The notes under the pieces are model-generated. The model did no database searches. It had not been told where the DNA came from and saw only the letters and a list, made by a program, of their open reading frames with translations. Below are positions 9,464 to 18,403 of a stretch of 64,000 nucleotides of DNA, one piece after another (position 1 is the stretch's first letter; each line of letters begins with the position of its first letter). Made by a program: the position numbers and the translations under genes. The DNA comes from Colwellia sp. (GTDB lineage Bacteria; Pseudomonadota; Gammaproteobacteria; Enterobacterales; Alteromonadaceae), in contig JAHDIK010000013.1 of the NCBI GenBank assembly GCA_020630795.1, positions 25,197 to 89,196 on the forward strand, read 5' to 3'.

Positions 9464-9731
9464 GTGTAAGCAATCCCTGTGAGTGTTTTAATTGCTTGTG
9501 AATACTATGTTCACAAGCACACAATTCTATATCGAGTATACTACATAGCTTAAATTATTAGCTAAACATAATAAGTGTATAAGAATGTAGTCTAGTGTAA
9601 CAAAATGTTTAGTTTATAGTTAGATACTTAACGTGTGTTACATTAATTTTGCACGAGATATTAATAATTGTATTTTGTATACCTCGTGTTAAAAAGCGTT
9701 TTATGGATATTAAATAATAAGGTTTATTGAA

Positions 9732-10370
9732 ATGAATGATAAAAAAACTTCCCCACCAATTCTGCGCTTTAGCCATGCTGATACCGTTATTTCAGAGCCT
9801 AAACGCAAATTTAAAGGTTTTTTTACCATTAATGAATTTGAAGTAAAGCATCGATTATTCGAAGGTGGATACAGTAATACGTTAACACGTGAAATATTTG
9901 AACGTGGTGATGCTGTTGTTTTAATGCCCTATGACCCAATAAACGATACGGTAGTGCTCATCGAACAATTTAGATTAGGGGCTATTCGTTCCGAAACTCC
10001 GTGGCAATTGGAGTTTATTGCAGGAATGTTTGGTAAAAACGAACAACCGATTGATGTTGCGATTAGAGAAGCAAAAGAAGAAGCAAACTTGCATGTTGAA
10101 GAACGTAACATTATTGAAATAACTAAGTTTTTCCCTAGCCCTGGCGGAACAAGTGAATGCATTTATTTATATGCAGCGAAAGTAGACTCTACTCATGTTG
10201 GTGGGGTGTACGGGTTAGAAGAAGAGGGAGAAGATATTCTTGTGCATGTATTACCTCGAAATGATGCAATGGATTTAGTGAAACAAGGAAAAATTAGCAA
10301 TGCGTCATCCATTATTGGGTTACAATGGCTAGAGTTGAACTACGTATCTTTACAGGAAAATTGGCAATAA
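9732..10370 (+). CDS. nudF: ADP-ribose pyrophosphatase (Nudix hydrolase NudF)
   Basis: The enzyme hydrolyses ADP-ribose to AMP and ribose-5-phosphate. The Nudix box is present from Gly97 on (GMFGKNEQPIDVAIREAKEE), with the catalytic REAKEE core, followed by SPGGTSE, the family-specific segment that helps bind ADP-ribose. The 212 residues fit the family (~209). One box position is unusual: the Gly normally found in EE-x-G-U is Asn here (EEANL). It is the first gene of the nudF-yqiB-cpdA-yqiA-parE run and is divergent from tolC. Confidence 0.93.
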   Translation: MNDKKTSPPILRFSHADTVISEPKRKFKGFFTINEFEVKHRLFEGGYSNTLTREIFERGDAVVLMPYDPINDTVVLIEQFRLGAIRSETPWQLEFIAGMFGKNEQPIDVAIREAKEEANLHVEERNIIEITKFFPSPGGTSECIYLYAAKVDSTHVGGVYGLEEEGEDILVHVLPRNDAMDLVKQGKISNASSIIGLQWLELNYVSLQENWQ

Positions 10371-10372
10371 AA

Positions 10373-10834
10373 ATGAACTTAACTGCTCGCAAATATCAAC
10401 CTAGGTTATCAACACTCATGAATTTATGTGATGTTAACTATATGTTGTTATTAAAGTTGCTAGGCGACAAAGAAGAGGTGGGCGAAATTCGTCAGTTTTT
10501 TATTTCTGATTTTTTATCGTATTCGGTTGCAGTGAACGAAGTTACTCGGTACACCACCTTAATTACCATGAGTCAAAATGCCGTTGTTATGGGCGAAAAT
10601 TTGTCTCAGTTGTTTCGACCTAAAATGATTATTCGTTTATATCATGATGCGAGAATGGCAGAGGTTATTAGCTCTCAAGATATTCGTTATGTAAAACCTC
10701 GTTACGATTACCCTAATATCCATATGCATTTACCTGATGAAAAAGAGCAAATTAATATGTTTTTAAAAGAATGGTTACAGCTTTGTCATCAGCTTGGCCA
10801 AGTTAATGTTCCGCTTTTTGATAAAACCAAGTAA
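10373..10834 (+). CDS. yqiB: DUF1249 family protein YqiB
   Basis: The start was moved to the ATG at 10373, directly after the nudF stop, from an upstream ATG (10325) that would overlap nudF by 46 nt. The 153-residue protein then begins MNLTARKYQPRLSTLMNLCD, the characteristic opening of YqiB/DUF1249. It contains RPKMIIRLYHDARMAEV and KPRYDYPNIHMHLPDEK, also family hallmarks. The biochemical role is unknown. Its place between nudF and cpdA is the same as in E. coli. Confidence 0.88.
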   Translation: MNLTARKYQPRLSTLMNLCDVNYMLLLKLLGDKEEVGEIRQFFISDFLSYSVAVNEVTRYTTLITMSQNAVVMGENLSQLFRPKMIIRLYHDARMAEVISSQDIRYVKPRYDYPNIHMHLPDEKEQINMFLKEWLQLCHQLGQVNVPLFDKTK

Positions 10835-10857
10835 TACTCACGTTTTAGTTAAAACTT

Positions 10858-11643
10858 ATGAAAACTTCTTTTAAAATTGCACAGGTTTCTGACTCTCATT
10901 TGTTTGCTCAAAAGAACTCAGAGCATTGCGGTGCTAACGTTTATCTGCATTTGTATGATGTATTAGAACACATCAATAGCGTAACTAAACCAGATCTTAT
11001 TGTTTTTACAGGTGACTTAACACAAGACCATACTGATGAATCATACATAAATTTTGCTCAACTTTTTGCTGAGAAAAAAATAGATATTCCTGTTTATTAT
11101 CTCGCAGGTAATCACGATGAATTTCAGCATTTAGATCAGCATCTATCAGGTTTTCCCTTTTCTAGTGCTAAATCGATCGAATTGAACAATTGGCAAATTA
11201 TCCTTGTGCAGAGTAAGAGTGAACGCCCCTCAGGTATTGTTAGCGAAAATGAACTCATAAAAATGGATGAGGCAATTAATCCAGCGCTTAATCAGTTGTT
11301 AATGATGCATCATCACCCAGTTGATGTGGGTTACTTTATTGATAAACATGGGTTAAAGAACAAAGATGAATTTTGGAGCTTAATCAATAAACATGCATCG
11401 ATTAGTGCTATCGCATGTGGGCATATTCACCAAGCGCTTACATTAACACCAGAACAAACAGGTTATTCTAAGCCTGTTTATACTTGCCCTGCGACTTCAA
11501 TTCAGTTTGATACACAATGCCAAACATCGGCATGTAATGGGCAAGGAGCCGGATACCGAATTTTCGAACTGTCTGATGATGGTCAGTTGAATACTCAACC
11601 AATATTTTTGTTAAACGAACCTCGGAATATATCTATTGATTAA
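10858..11643 (+). CDS. cpdA: 3',5'-cyclic-AMP phosphodiesterase CpdA
   Basis: CpdA hydrolyses cAMP to AMP and so tunes CRP signalling. The 261-residue protein carries all metallophosphoesterase motifs in order: DSHLF (D-x-H) near residue 12, GDLTQD near 52, GNHDE near 83, HHHP near 150 and GHIH near 187. These supply the ligands of a binuclear metal site. Length and order in the nudF-yqiB-cpdA-yqiA-parE cluster agree with E. coli. The last codons overlap the start of yqiA by 8 nt, pointing to translational coupling. Confidence 0.93.
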   Translation: MKTSFKIAQVSDSHLFAQKNSEHCGANVYLHLYDVLEHINSVTKPDLIVFTGDLTQDHTDESYINFAQLFAEKKIDIPVYYLAGNHDEFQHLDQHLSGFPFSSAKSIELNNWQIILVQSKSERPSGIVSENELIKMDEAINPALNQLLMMHHHPVDVGYFIDKHGLKNKDEFWSLINKHASISAIACGHIHQALTLTPEQTGYSKPVYTCPATSIQFDTQCQTSACNGQGAGYRIFELSDDGQLNTQPIFLLNEPRNISID

Positions 11644-12211
11644 TGTACTTTATATACACGGTTTTAATTCTTCACCTCAATCTCATAAGGCTGTGATCAC
11701 GCAAGAATATATAGCGTTGAACTTCCCACACGTTAAATTTCATTGTCCTCAAATAGCGTCTACACCTAAAAAAGCGATTAAGCAGTTAGAAAGCTTTTTT
11801 GAATCAGCGCCCACCGAACAATGGTGTTTAATCGGTTCTTCATTAGGTGGCTATTTCTCAACGTATTTGAGTGAAGCGTTTGGTATAAAGGCGGTGTTAG
11901 TTAACCCTGCGATTAAACCTTATGAACTACTTGAGGACTACGTTGGTGAACAAGTAAATCCGTATACAAATGAGTCATATATGGTTGAAAAATCATACCT
12001 CGAAGATTTAATCTCAATTGAGCAGCAAAAAATTCAAAAAAATAACTACTTGGTCATGGTACAAACAGGTGATGAAGTGTTAGATTACAAGCTGGCTGTT
12101 GAAAAATTTCAACAAAGCAGTTTAATTGTACAAGAGGGTGGAGATCATAGCTTCACTGACTTTGAAAACATGTTGCCAAAGATAGCAGAGTTTCTACAAT
12201 TAGCTGAATAA
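11636..12211 (+). CDS. yqiA: YqiA-type alpha/beta-hydrolase (esterase)
   Basis: The 191-residue protein starts at a TTG that overlaps the end of cpdA. No ATG or GTG is available before the conserved LYIHGFNSSP, so a rare start codon is likely. The nucleophile elbow is GSSLGGYF (Ser near residue 69); the catalytic Asp lies near TGDEVLDY and the His at GGDHSF. VNPAIKPYELL and NPYT are family segments. E. coli YqiA is an esterase with activity on short acyl and palmitoyl-CoA substrates; the natural substrate is not established. Confidence 0.9.
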   Translation: MINVLYIHGFNSSPQSHKAVITQEYIALNFPHVKFHCPQIASTPKKAIKQLESFFESAPTEQWCLIGSSLGGYFSTYLSEAFGIKAVLVNPAIKPYELLEDYVGEQVNPYTNESYMVEKSYLEDLISIEQQKIQKNNYLVMVQTGDEVLDYKLAVEKFQQSSLIVQEGGDHSFTDFENMLPKIAEFLQLAE

Positions 12212-12267
12212 GTGGCAAACAGCCTTTTTACCTATTTTCTAATAATAACAACGATCAGATTATTCAA

Positions 12268-14154
12268 ATGAGCGAACAATATAATTCAGATTCCATCGAA
12301 GTTCTTAGTGGTTTAGATCCAGTAAGGCACCGTCCGGGTATGTATACCGATACCGCACGACCAAATCATTTAGGTCAAGAGGTTATTGATAACTCGGTTG
12401 ACGAAGCGTTGGCTGGGTATGCACAGAATATTACGGTAATTCTAGATAAAGATCAGTCGCTTGAGGTGATTGACGATGGTCGTGGTATGCCAATAGACAT
12501 TCACCCAGAAGAAGGTGTGTCAGGTGTAGAACTTATTTTTTGTAAACTACATGCCGGTGGTAAGTTTTCAAGTAAAAACTATCAATTTTCCGGTGGTTTG
12601 CACGGTGTAGGTATCTCTGTTGTAAATGCGCTTTCGACGCGTGTTGATGTTGCCGTTAGACGCGACAGCAAAGTTTATGAAATGGCATTTGAAAATGGTG
12701 AAAAGGTAGAAGAGCTGCGTGAAACAGGTACAGTTGGTCGACGTAATACAGGTAGCCGCGTAAAGTTTTGGCCAGATGCTAATTATTTTGACTCTCCAAA
12801 GTTTTCAGCTCGAAGACTTGCTCATAATTTAAAAGCTAAAGCAGTTCTATGCCCTGGATTAACAATAAAATTTCATGATAAAAATGAAGATAAAAAATAC
12901 CAGTGGTGTTACGAAGACGGCTTAGTAGATTATTTACGAGATTCAGTTAAAGAATATGAGTCTTTACCTAAAGACCCGTTCGTAGGTACTTTTACTGCGC
13001 AAACTGAAGCTGCTGATTGGGCTGTAACATGGTTGCCCGAAGGTGGCGAAGGAATTGGCGAAAGTTATGTAAACCTTATTCCTACTATTCAAGGTGGAAC
13101 CCACGTAAATGGTTTGCGACAAGGTTTACTTGAAGCAATGCGTGAATTCTGTGAGTTTAGAAATTTAATTCCACGTGGCGTTAAACTTACACCAGACGAT
13201 GTGTGGGATAAATGTTCTTATGTGTTGTCGGTTAAAATGCAGGATCCTCAATTTGCCGGGCAAACTAAAGAACGCCTTTCATCTCGTCAGTGTGCAGCAT
13301 TCGTAGCAGGTGTTGTTAAAGATGCGTTTAGTCTTTGGTTGAATGAACATACAGAAATTGCTGAATCGCTTGCAGAGTTTTGTATTTCTAATGCTCAACG
13401 TCGGTTACGTGCGAGTAAAAAAATCGTACGAAAAAAAGTTACGCAAGGGCCTGCTTTACCGGGCAAGCTAACAGATTGTGGTAGTCAAGACATAGAAAGA
13501 ACCGAGCTGTTTTTGGTGGAGGGTGACTCTGCTGGTGGTAGCGCTAAACAAGCGAGAGATCGTGAGTTTCAAGCTATTATGCCTTTACGCGGAAAAATAC
13601 TTAACACGTGGGAAGTAGAGTCAGGGCAAATTTTAGCGTCACAAGAAGTACATGACATTTCAGTAGCATTGGGGATTGATCCTGCTTCTGAAGACTTGTC
13701 TGAGTTACGTTACGGAAAAATATGTATATTGGCCGATGCTGACTCTGACGGACTTCACATTGCCACTTTACTTTGCGCTTTGTTTACCCAACACTTTTTA
13801 CCCTTAGTTCAAGCTGGCCATGTATATGTTGCTATGCCACCTTTATATCGTGTTGATATTGGTAAAGAGGTTTACTATGCTTTAGACGAAGCTGAAAAAG
13901 ACGGCATATTAGCGAGAATTGAAGCGGAGAAAAAGCGCGGTAAAGTAAATGTGCAACGCTTTAAAGGGTTAGGCGAAATGAACCCTTTACAACTTCGAGA
14001 AACAACAATGGATCCTAATACCCGAAGGCTTGTTCAGCTAACGGTAGATGAATTTGATACCACAATGGAATTGATGGATATGCTTCTTTCTAAAAAGCGC
14101 AGTGGCGATAGAAAGGAATGGCTGCAAGACAAAGGAAATATGGTTGAATTATAA
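12268..14154 (+). CDS. parE: DNA topoisomerase IV subunit B
   Basis: ParE is the ATPase subunit of topoisomerase IV, which decatenates daughter chromosomes with ParC. The 628-residue product has the GHKL ATPase motifs (DNSVDEAL, DDGRGMP, GGLHGVG) in the first ~200 residues. A transducer domain follows, then the TOPRIM domain with EGDSAGGSA and the metal-binding DADSDG. The C-terminal signature RFKGLGEMNP is intact. Length fits E. coli ParE (630). The TAA stop shares its last base with the ATG of a pilin gene; parC is about 10 kb downstream on the same strand. Confidence 0.97.
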   Translation: MSEQYNSDSIEVLSGLDPVRHRPGMYTDTARPNHLGQEVIDNSVDEALAGYAQNITVILDKDQSLEVIDDGRGMPIDIHPEEGVSGVELIFCKLHAGGKFSSKNYQFSGGLHGVGISVVNALSTRVDVAVRRDSKVYEMAFENGEKVEELRETGTVGRRNTGSRVKFWPDANYFDSPKFSARRLAHNLKAKAVLCPGLTIKFHDKNEDKKYQWCYEDGLVDYLRDSVKEYESLPKDPFVGTFTAQTEAADWAVTWLPEGGEGIGESYVNLIPTIQGGTHVNGLRQGLLEAMREFCEFRNLIPRGVKLTPDDVWDKCSYVLSVKMQDPQFAGQTKERLSSRQCAAFVAGVVKDAFSLWLNEHTEIAESLAEFCISNAQRRLRASKKIVRKKVTQGPALPGKLTDCGSQDIERTELFLVEGDSAGGSAKQARDREFQAIMPLRGKILNTWEVESGQILASQEVHDISVALGIDPASEDLSELRYGKICILADADSDGLHIATLLCALFTQHFLPLVQAGHVYVAMPPLYRVDIGKEVYYALDEAEKDGILARIEAEKKRGKVNVQRFKGLGEMNPLQLRETTMDPNTRRLVQLTVDEFDTTMELMDMLLSKKRSGDRKEWLQDKGNMVEL

Positions 14155-14648
14155 TGAGAAAAACATTGAATAAAGGTTTTACGCTTATAGAGCTCGTTGT
14201 CGTTATCGTGATTTTAGGTATTTTATCTGTTGTAGCTTTACCTAAATTTGTAAATTTAACTGACGATAGTCGTAAAGCCGTTATGGAAGGTTTGGCGGCA
14301 AGTATAAAAAGTGCTTCAACCATGGTGCACTCAAAAGCATTAATTCAAAACAAAGTTGAAGGTGCTGATGTTATTGAGGCGGATGGTTTGTTTTTCTCTA
14401 TTGTGAATAGTTACCCTGATACTCACCAAATAGGTAATGGTAGTGGAGACTCAGCTGCAAATGCCGCTGGAATTATTGGTGCGATTGATAAAACCGTACC
14501 GTTAATTCAAGTTCAATTAACGGCAAATGGATTAAAAAGTACTACATTTTCTTATAGTGGTTTAGGCGCTACATGCCAGATTATTTATCGAGAAGCGCTT
14601 TCATCAACAGAGCCACCAGAAATTCTAACTGATTATTCTGGTTGTTAA
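14154..14648 (+). CDS. Type IV pilin-like protein (prepilin)
   Basis: The 164-residue product begins with a short basic leader and the prepilin peptidase site KG|FTLIELVVVIVILGIL (cleavage after Gly8, Glu at mature position 5). The hydrophobic alpha-1 helix continues to about residue 30. The remainder could form the globular head, and Cys residues near the C terminus (ATCQIIY and the terminal SGC) could make the usual disulfide. It resembles MSHA-type pilins or T2SS pseudopilins, but no other pilus gene lies nearby. ATG overlaps the parE stop (TAATG), so it may be translated by coupling. Confidence 0.85.
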   Translation: MRKTLNKGFTLIELVVVIVILGILSVVALPKFVNLTDDSRKAVMEGLAASIKSASTMVHSKALIQNKVEGADVIEADGLFFSIVNSYPDTHQIGNGSGDSAANAAGIIGAIDKTVPLIQVQLTANGLKSTTFSYSGLGATCQIIYREALSSTEPPEILTDYSGC

Positions 14649-14649
14649 C

Positions 14650-14681
14650 GAGTTAACTAACGTGCACTAAGTAGTTAACTC
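14650..14681. terminator. Hairpin between convergent pilin and YdeP-type gene
   Basis: A perfect 10-bp inverted repeat, GAGTTAACTA / TAGTTAACTC, has a 12-nt loop and lies between convergent genes. T tracts are weak, so termination is plausible but not certain. Confidence 0.5.
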
Positions 14682-14706
14682 TTGAATTGATATTGTTCAA
14701 AACGTT

Positions 14707-17004
14707 TTAAATAATTCTTGTTGATTGTTCACACGCTTCAATAACAACCGCAATAGATTTAGACGTGGGTGTACTGCTTAAATCCCCAATACTAGCAAGC
14801 GGTACTAAAGGGTTGGCTTCAGGAAAATAAGCGGCAACATTACCTTTGGGTATATCATATGAAACAAGTTTAAACCCTTCAATCTTCCGTTCAACGTTAT
14901 CTGCCCATAAACTTGTTACATTAACTAAACTCTCATGTTTCAAGCCCAAGTCGTTCATATCTTCAGGGTTTATTAAAATAATATTTCGTTCACCACTAAT
15001 GCCACGATACCTGTCTTCAAACCCGTAAACTGTCGTGTTGTACTGGTCATGCGAACGTAACGTTTGCATAACTAATATGCGATTATTAGTGAGGGCTCTA
15101 ATCGATGCAGGAACAATACTTTCAGGTAATGAGTGTGTATAAAGGCACGCTTTTTTCGATGAAGTATTCCATTGATGTTGCGCAGCGCTGTTACCTAAGT
15201 AAAAGCCGCCCGCTTTTTCCAATCTTTCATTCATTTGATAAAAATCAGGTAGTGTTTGAGCAATTAGATCTCGAATTAAATCGTAATTTGAAACAAGTGC
15301 TAGCCAATCTACAGGTTCTTTATCCAATGTCGCGTTTGCTATGCCCGCGATAATTGCAGGTTCTGAGCGCATATCATGAGTACTTGACTGAACAACGCCT
15401 TTAGATTTATGTACCATAGAAAATGAGTCTTCAACGGTAACTGATTGTTCTCCTGACGCTTGTATATCAACATCAGTGCGACCCAAGCAAGGTAAGAGTA
15501 TAGATATTTTTCCTGGGTATAAATGCGTTTTATTGAGTTTAGTGGCAATATTGACCGTTAAATCGCAGTTCGACAATGCTTGTTCTGTGAGTGGTGTGTC
15601 TGGAGTTGCAGAGATAAAATTTCCACCTAATGCGATAAATGCCTTACTTTTACCTGATAGCATTGCTTCTATCGCTTCGACGGTATTATGACCGTTGTTA
15701 GATGGTGGGGTAAAAGAAAATACACTTTCGAGTGATTTTAAAAATGTCGCGTCTGGCTTTTCGTTAATCCCCATGGTTCTGTCGCCTTGTACATTTGAAT
15801 GTCCTCTAACGGGGCAAAGGCCAGAACCGGGTTTACCTATTTGACCAAACAATAGCTGTAAGTTGGTGATTTCTTGAATAGTAGCAACAGAGTGTTTGTG
15901 CTGTGTGATCCCCATCGCCCATGTAACAATAACGTTGTTAGCACTCTGATAAATCGTAGCTGCTTGAGATATCTCATTTTTAGATAATCCAGATTGCTCA
16001 ATAATGTGTTCCCACGATGTGCTTTCAACAGCGTTTAAATATTGAGTTAAGCCCTCCGTATGCTTTTCGATAAAAGCTAAATTAAACACCGATTGATTAG
16101 TTTTTAATGCTTCTTTATGACGCTCAAGAAGTATTTTAACCATCCCTCTTACGCAGGCCATATCGCCACCTAAATTAGGTGTAAAGTATTGTTGAGTAAT
16201 TTTTGTAGCAGTGCCTGTTAGCATTTCAACGGGTGATTGTGGATTAGCAAAGCGCTCTAAGCCACGTTCTTTTAACGTATTAAACGTAACAATATTAGCA
16301 CCACGCCGTGCAGAATGGCTTAAAGAGTCAAGCATGCGAGGGTGGTTTGTTCCGGGATTTTGACCAAACACAAAAATAGCATCTGCTTTTTCGAAATCAT
16401 CAATTTTTATTGTGCCTTTACCAATACCTATTGCCTGTTTTAATGCGACTCCACTCGCTTCATGGCACATATTGGAACAATCAGGGAAGTTATTGGTGCC
16501 ATATTTTCTGACAAAAAGTTGATACAAAAATGCGGCTTCATTGCTTGCTCTACCTGATGTGTAAAATTCTGCTTGATTTGGATCCTCAAGCTGATTGAGT
16601 TGTGCAGCTATGGTTGAAAAGGCATCGTCCCATGAAATAGGCTCGTAATGATCAGTTTTAGCGTTGTAAATAACAGGTTCAGATAGTCGACCTTGGTATT
16701 CTAAAAAATAGCCACTTTGTTTTCTTAAAAAACTCACGCTATTTTCTTTAAAGAACGTTTCGCCAATACGTCGAGATGTCGCTTCCCAGTTAACAGCCTT
16801 AGCGCCATTTTCGCAAAACCGAAATCGACCCGGTTCATCTTTTTCTCCCCAAGCACACCCAGGGCAGTCAAAACCATGATCTTGGTTTGTTTTTAACAGT
16901 GTTTTAATATTTTTAGCGATGTTTTCACTTTTTATAAGGTGTGTCGCTGTGCTTTTTAATGCGCCCCAACCACCAGCATGACCACTATATTTTTTGACTG
17001 ACAT
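14707..17004 (-). CDS. FdhF/YdeP family molybdopterin oxidoreductase
   Basis: This is a large molybdopterin-guanine-dinucleotide enzyme of the YdeP type, related to the formate dehydrogenase alpha chain. Start 17004 is preferred over an ATG at 17043: it has TAAGG upstream, removes the overlap with fdhD and gives the short YdeP-like opening before HAGGWGALKS; length is then 765 residues (E. coli YdeP 759). Key segments are GFDCPGCAWGEK, YTSGRASNEAAFLYQ, the cofactor-domain NPGTNHPRMLDS, WAMGITQHKH and the C-terminal dinucleotide-binding domain with TLRSHDQYNTTVYG. The substrate of this family is not settled; E. coli YdeP is linked to acid resistance. It lies 16 nt downstream of fdhD. Confidence 0.88.
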   Translation of the reverse strand: MSVKKYSGHAGGWGALKSTATHLIKSENIAKNIKTLLKTNQDHGFDCPGCAWGEKDEPGRFRFCENGAKAVNWEATSRRIGETFFKENSVSFLRKQSGYFLEYQGRLSEPVIYNAKTDHYEPISWDDAFSTIAAQLNQLEDPNQAEFYTSGRASNEAAFLYQLFVRKYGTNNFPDCSNMCHEASGVALKQAIGIGKGTIKIDDFEKADAIFVFGQNPGTNHPRMLDSLSHSARRGANIVTFNTLKERGLERFANPQSPVEMLTGTATKITQQYFTPNLGGDMACVRGMVKILLERHKEALKTNQSVFNLAFIEKHTEGLTQYLNAVESTSWEHIIEQSGLSKNEISQAATIYQSANNVIVTWAMGITQHKHSVATIQEITNLQLLFGQIGKPGSGLCPVRGHSNVQGDRTMGINEKPDATFLKSLESVFSFTPPSNNGHNTVEAIEAMLSGKSKAFIALGGNFISATPDTPLTEQALSNCDLTVNIATKLNKTHLYPGKISILLPCLGRTDVDIQASGEQSVTVEDSFSMVHKSKGVVQSSTHDMRSEPAIIAGIANATLDKEPVDWLALVSNYDLIRDLIAQTLPDFYQMNERLEKAGGFYLGNSAAQHQWNTSSKKACLYTHSLPESIVPASIRALTNNRILVMQTLRSHDQYNTTVYGFEDRYRGISGERNIILINPEDMNDLGLKHESLVNVTSLWADNVERKIEGFKLVSYDIPKGNVAAYFPEANPLVPLASIGDLSSTPTSKSIAVVIEACEQSTRII

Positions 17005-17020
17005 ATTTGAAACCTTAGTT

Positions 17021-17857
17021 TTAGCTGATTCGGTGATTGCCACTGTAAACGTTAAATTGGCGTGCTTTTGTAAAGCCGATGAGCGTTATATTGAATTGTT
17101 GTGCTGCGGAAATGGCGAGACTCGACGGGGCACCAACAGCAATAACAATGGGAATACTTGCCATAATTGCTTTTTGCATGAGTTCAAAGCTAACACGTCC
17201 GCTTAATATTAAAACTGCTTTGTTATAAAACTTTTGTTGTGAAAGTAGCTCGCCAATAACTTTGTCGACTGCATTATGCCTTCCCACATCTTCATGTACG
17301 CTAAGCCATTTGTTATTAGCCCAATATCCTGCGCCGTGAACGGCACCTGTTGATTCAAACAAAGGCTGATGTAGCTTTAAATCGTCAATTAATGCAGAAA
17401 CATGAGTTGATGTTAACCAGTTGGAGCTATTTTCAACGGGATGGTTAGATTTTAGTGAAAGTGCTTTTAATGAGTTTTTTCCGCAAATTCCGCAACTTGA
17501 CTGGCTGGTAAAATGTCTAGATACACTGTCCCAAGGCACAGATACGTGTGGTTTTAGTGTTACCTCAATATGATTTTCTGAAGCATCGTCTTCTTGAATC
17601 GTTATGTCATCAACATCATCCGTTGTTTTTATAATGCCTTCGCTAAAAAGGAGTCCTAATACCAATATTTTGTCATTGCCAGGAGTTCTCATCACAAGTG
17701 TTAATTTACTACTTGTCATTAATTGCGTGCATTCATCGTAGTAAGTGAGTGAAATAAGCAACGGCTCTTCAGTGATTACCAAGTCATGCGCTGCCTTTGG
17801 TGATGGCAGTTCGGTAGCATACTGGAGCTGATTTATAGTTTTTATTGCTGTATTCAT
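17021..17857 (-). CDS. fdhD: Formate dehydrogenase accessory sulfurtransferase FdhD
   Basis: FdhD passes sulfur from the desulfurase IscS to the molybdenum cofactor so that formate-dehydrogenase-type enzymes become active. The catalytic cysteine pair is present as CGICGK, and the conserved EDVGRHNAVDK, LSGRVSFELMQKA and GAPSSLA segments follow. From the ATG at 17857 the length is 278 residues, like E. coli FdhD (277); an upstream ATG (17896) would add 13 residues without a better ribosome site. It precedes the YdeP-type gene by 16 nt, so chaperone and client enzyme are probably one operon, divergent from arsR. Confidence 0.93.
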   Translation of the reverse strand: MNTAIKTINQLQYATELPSPKAAHDLVITEEPLLISLTYYDECTQLMTSSKLTLVMRTPGNDKILVLGLLFSEGIIKTTDDVDDITIQEDDASENHIEVTLKPHVSVPWDSVSRHFTSQSSCGICGKNSLKALSLKSNHPVENSSNWLTSTHVSALIDDLKLHQPLFESTGAVHGAGYWANNKWLSVHEDVGRHNAVDKVIGELLSQQKFYNKAVLILSGRVSFELMQKAIMASIPIVIAVGAPSSLAISAAQQFNITLIGFTKARQFNVYSGNHRIS

Positions 17858-17985
17858 GAAAAACTTACTATGCGATAGCCGTAATAATTTAATCATTATA
17901 CATAGAATTGAAACACTTGAATGGTAATACTGGCGCGTAAAATATCAAAATAATGTTTGTTTAATGTTGAGGTGTTTTATAATAT

Positions 17986-18001
17986 ATATGATATTTCATA
18001 T
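17986..18001. promoter_or_regulatory. Palindromic operator candidate for ArsR
   Basis: A perfect inverted repeat, ATATGA-TATT-TCATAT, ends 14 nt before the arsR start in the arsR/fdhD intergenic region. Size, AT-richness and position fit an autoregulatory site bound by dimeric ArsR and released by arsenite. Assignment is by position and symmetry only. Confidence 0.6.
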
Positions 18002-18015
18002 GTGTTGAGTAAATA

Positions 18016-18360
18016 ATGACGCCAGTTACCTTTTATAAAAACTTAGCCGAAGAAACGCGACTGAAAATATTAATGCTAACGATTGAAGAAGCTGAGTTAT
18101 GTGTTTGTGAATACGTGAATGCATTAGGCTTGTCGCAACCTAAGATATCGAGGCATTTAGCACAGTTGCGAAGCTTTGGGCTATTAACTGATAGGAAAGA
18201 GGGGAAATGGGTCTTTTATTCGCTATCTAAAAGTTTATTGGCATGGGAGCGCGAATCTATACTTTCATGTGTTCATAACAATCAAGACTTTATTCAAACA
18301 GCTAAAGATAACTTGTCGGCATTTGGGGATAGACCCAAACGACAATCTCAATGTTGCTAG
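18016..18360 (+). CDS. arsR: ArsR/SmtB family arsenic-responsive repressor
   Basis: The 114-residue winged-helix protein contains the arsenite-sensing motif ELCVCE (the two cysteines of ELCVCD-type ArsR proteins), a recognition helix at LSQPKISRHLAQLRSFGLL and the wing at DRKEGKWVFYSL. An extra CC pair ends the protein. Such repressors leave DNA when trivalent arsenic binds the cysteines. It opens a three-gene run with a GAPDH gene (43 nt later) and arsJ, and a 16-bp palindrome sits just upstream. The function is strongly supported by both motif and context. Confidence 0.93.
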   Translation: MTPVTFYKNLAEETRLKILMLTIEEAELCVCEYVNALGLSQPKISRHLAQLRSFGLLTDRKEGKWVFYSLSKSLLAWERESILSCVHNNQDFIQTAKDNLSAFGDRPKRQSQCC

Positions 18361-18403
18361 TTAACGTAATTTGCAATCAATGTAATCATAAATAAGGTGA
18401 AGC

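Noticed and set aside
14707..17004. Formate dehydrogenase alpha subunit
   Set aside because: It has the YdeP layout (GFDCPGCAW, HAGGWG) without partner subunits; calling it a formate dehydrogenase would overstate it.
17004..17043. Overlap between fdhD and the YdeP-type gene
   Set aside because: The overlap disappears with the better-supported start at 17004.
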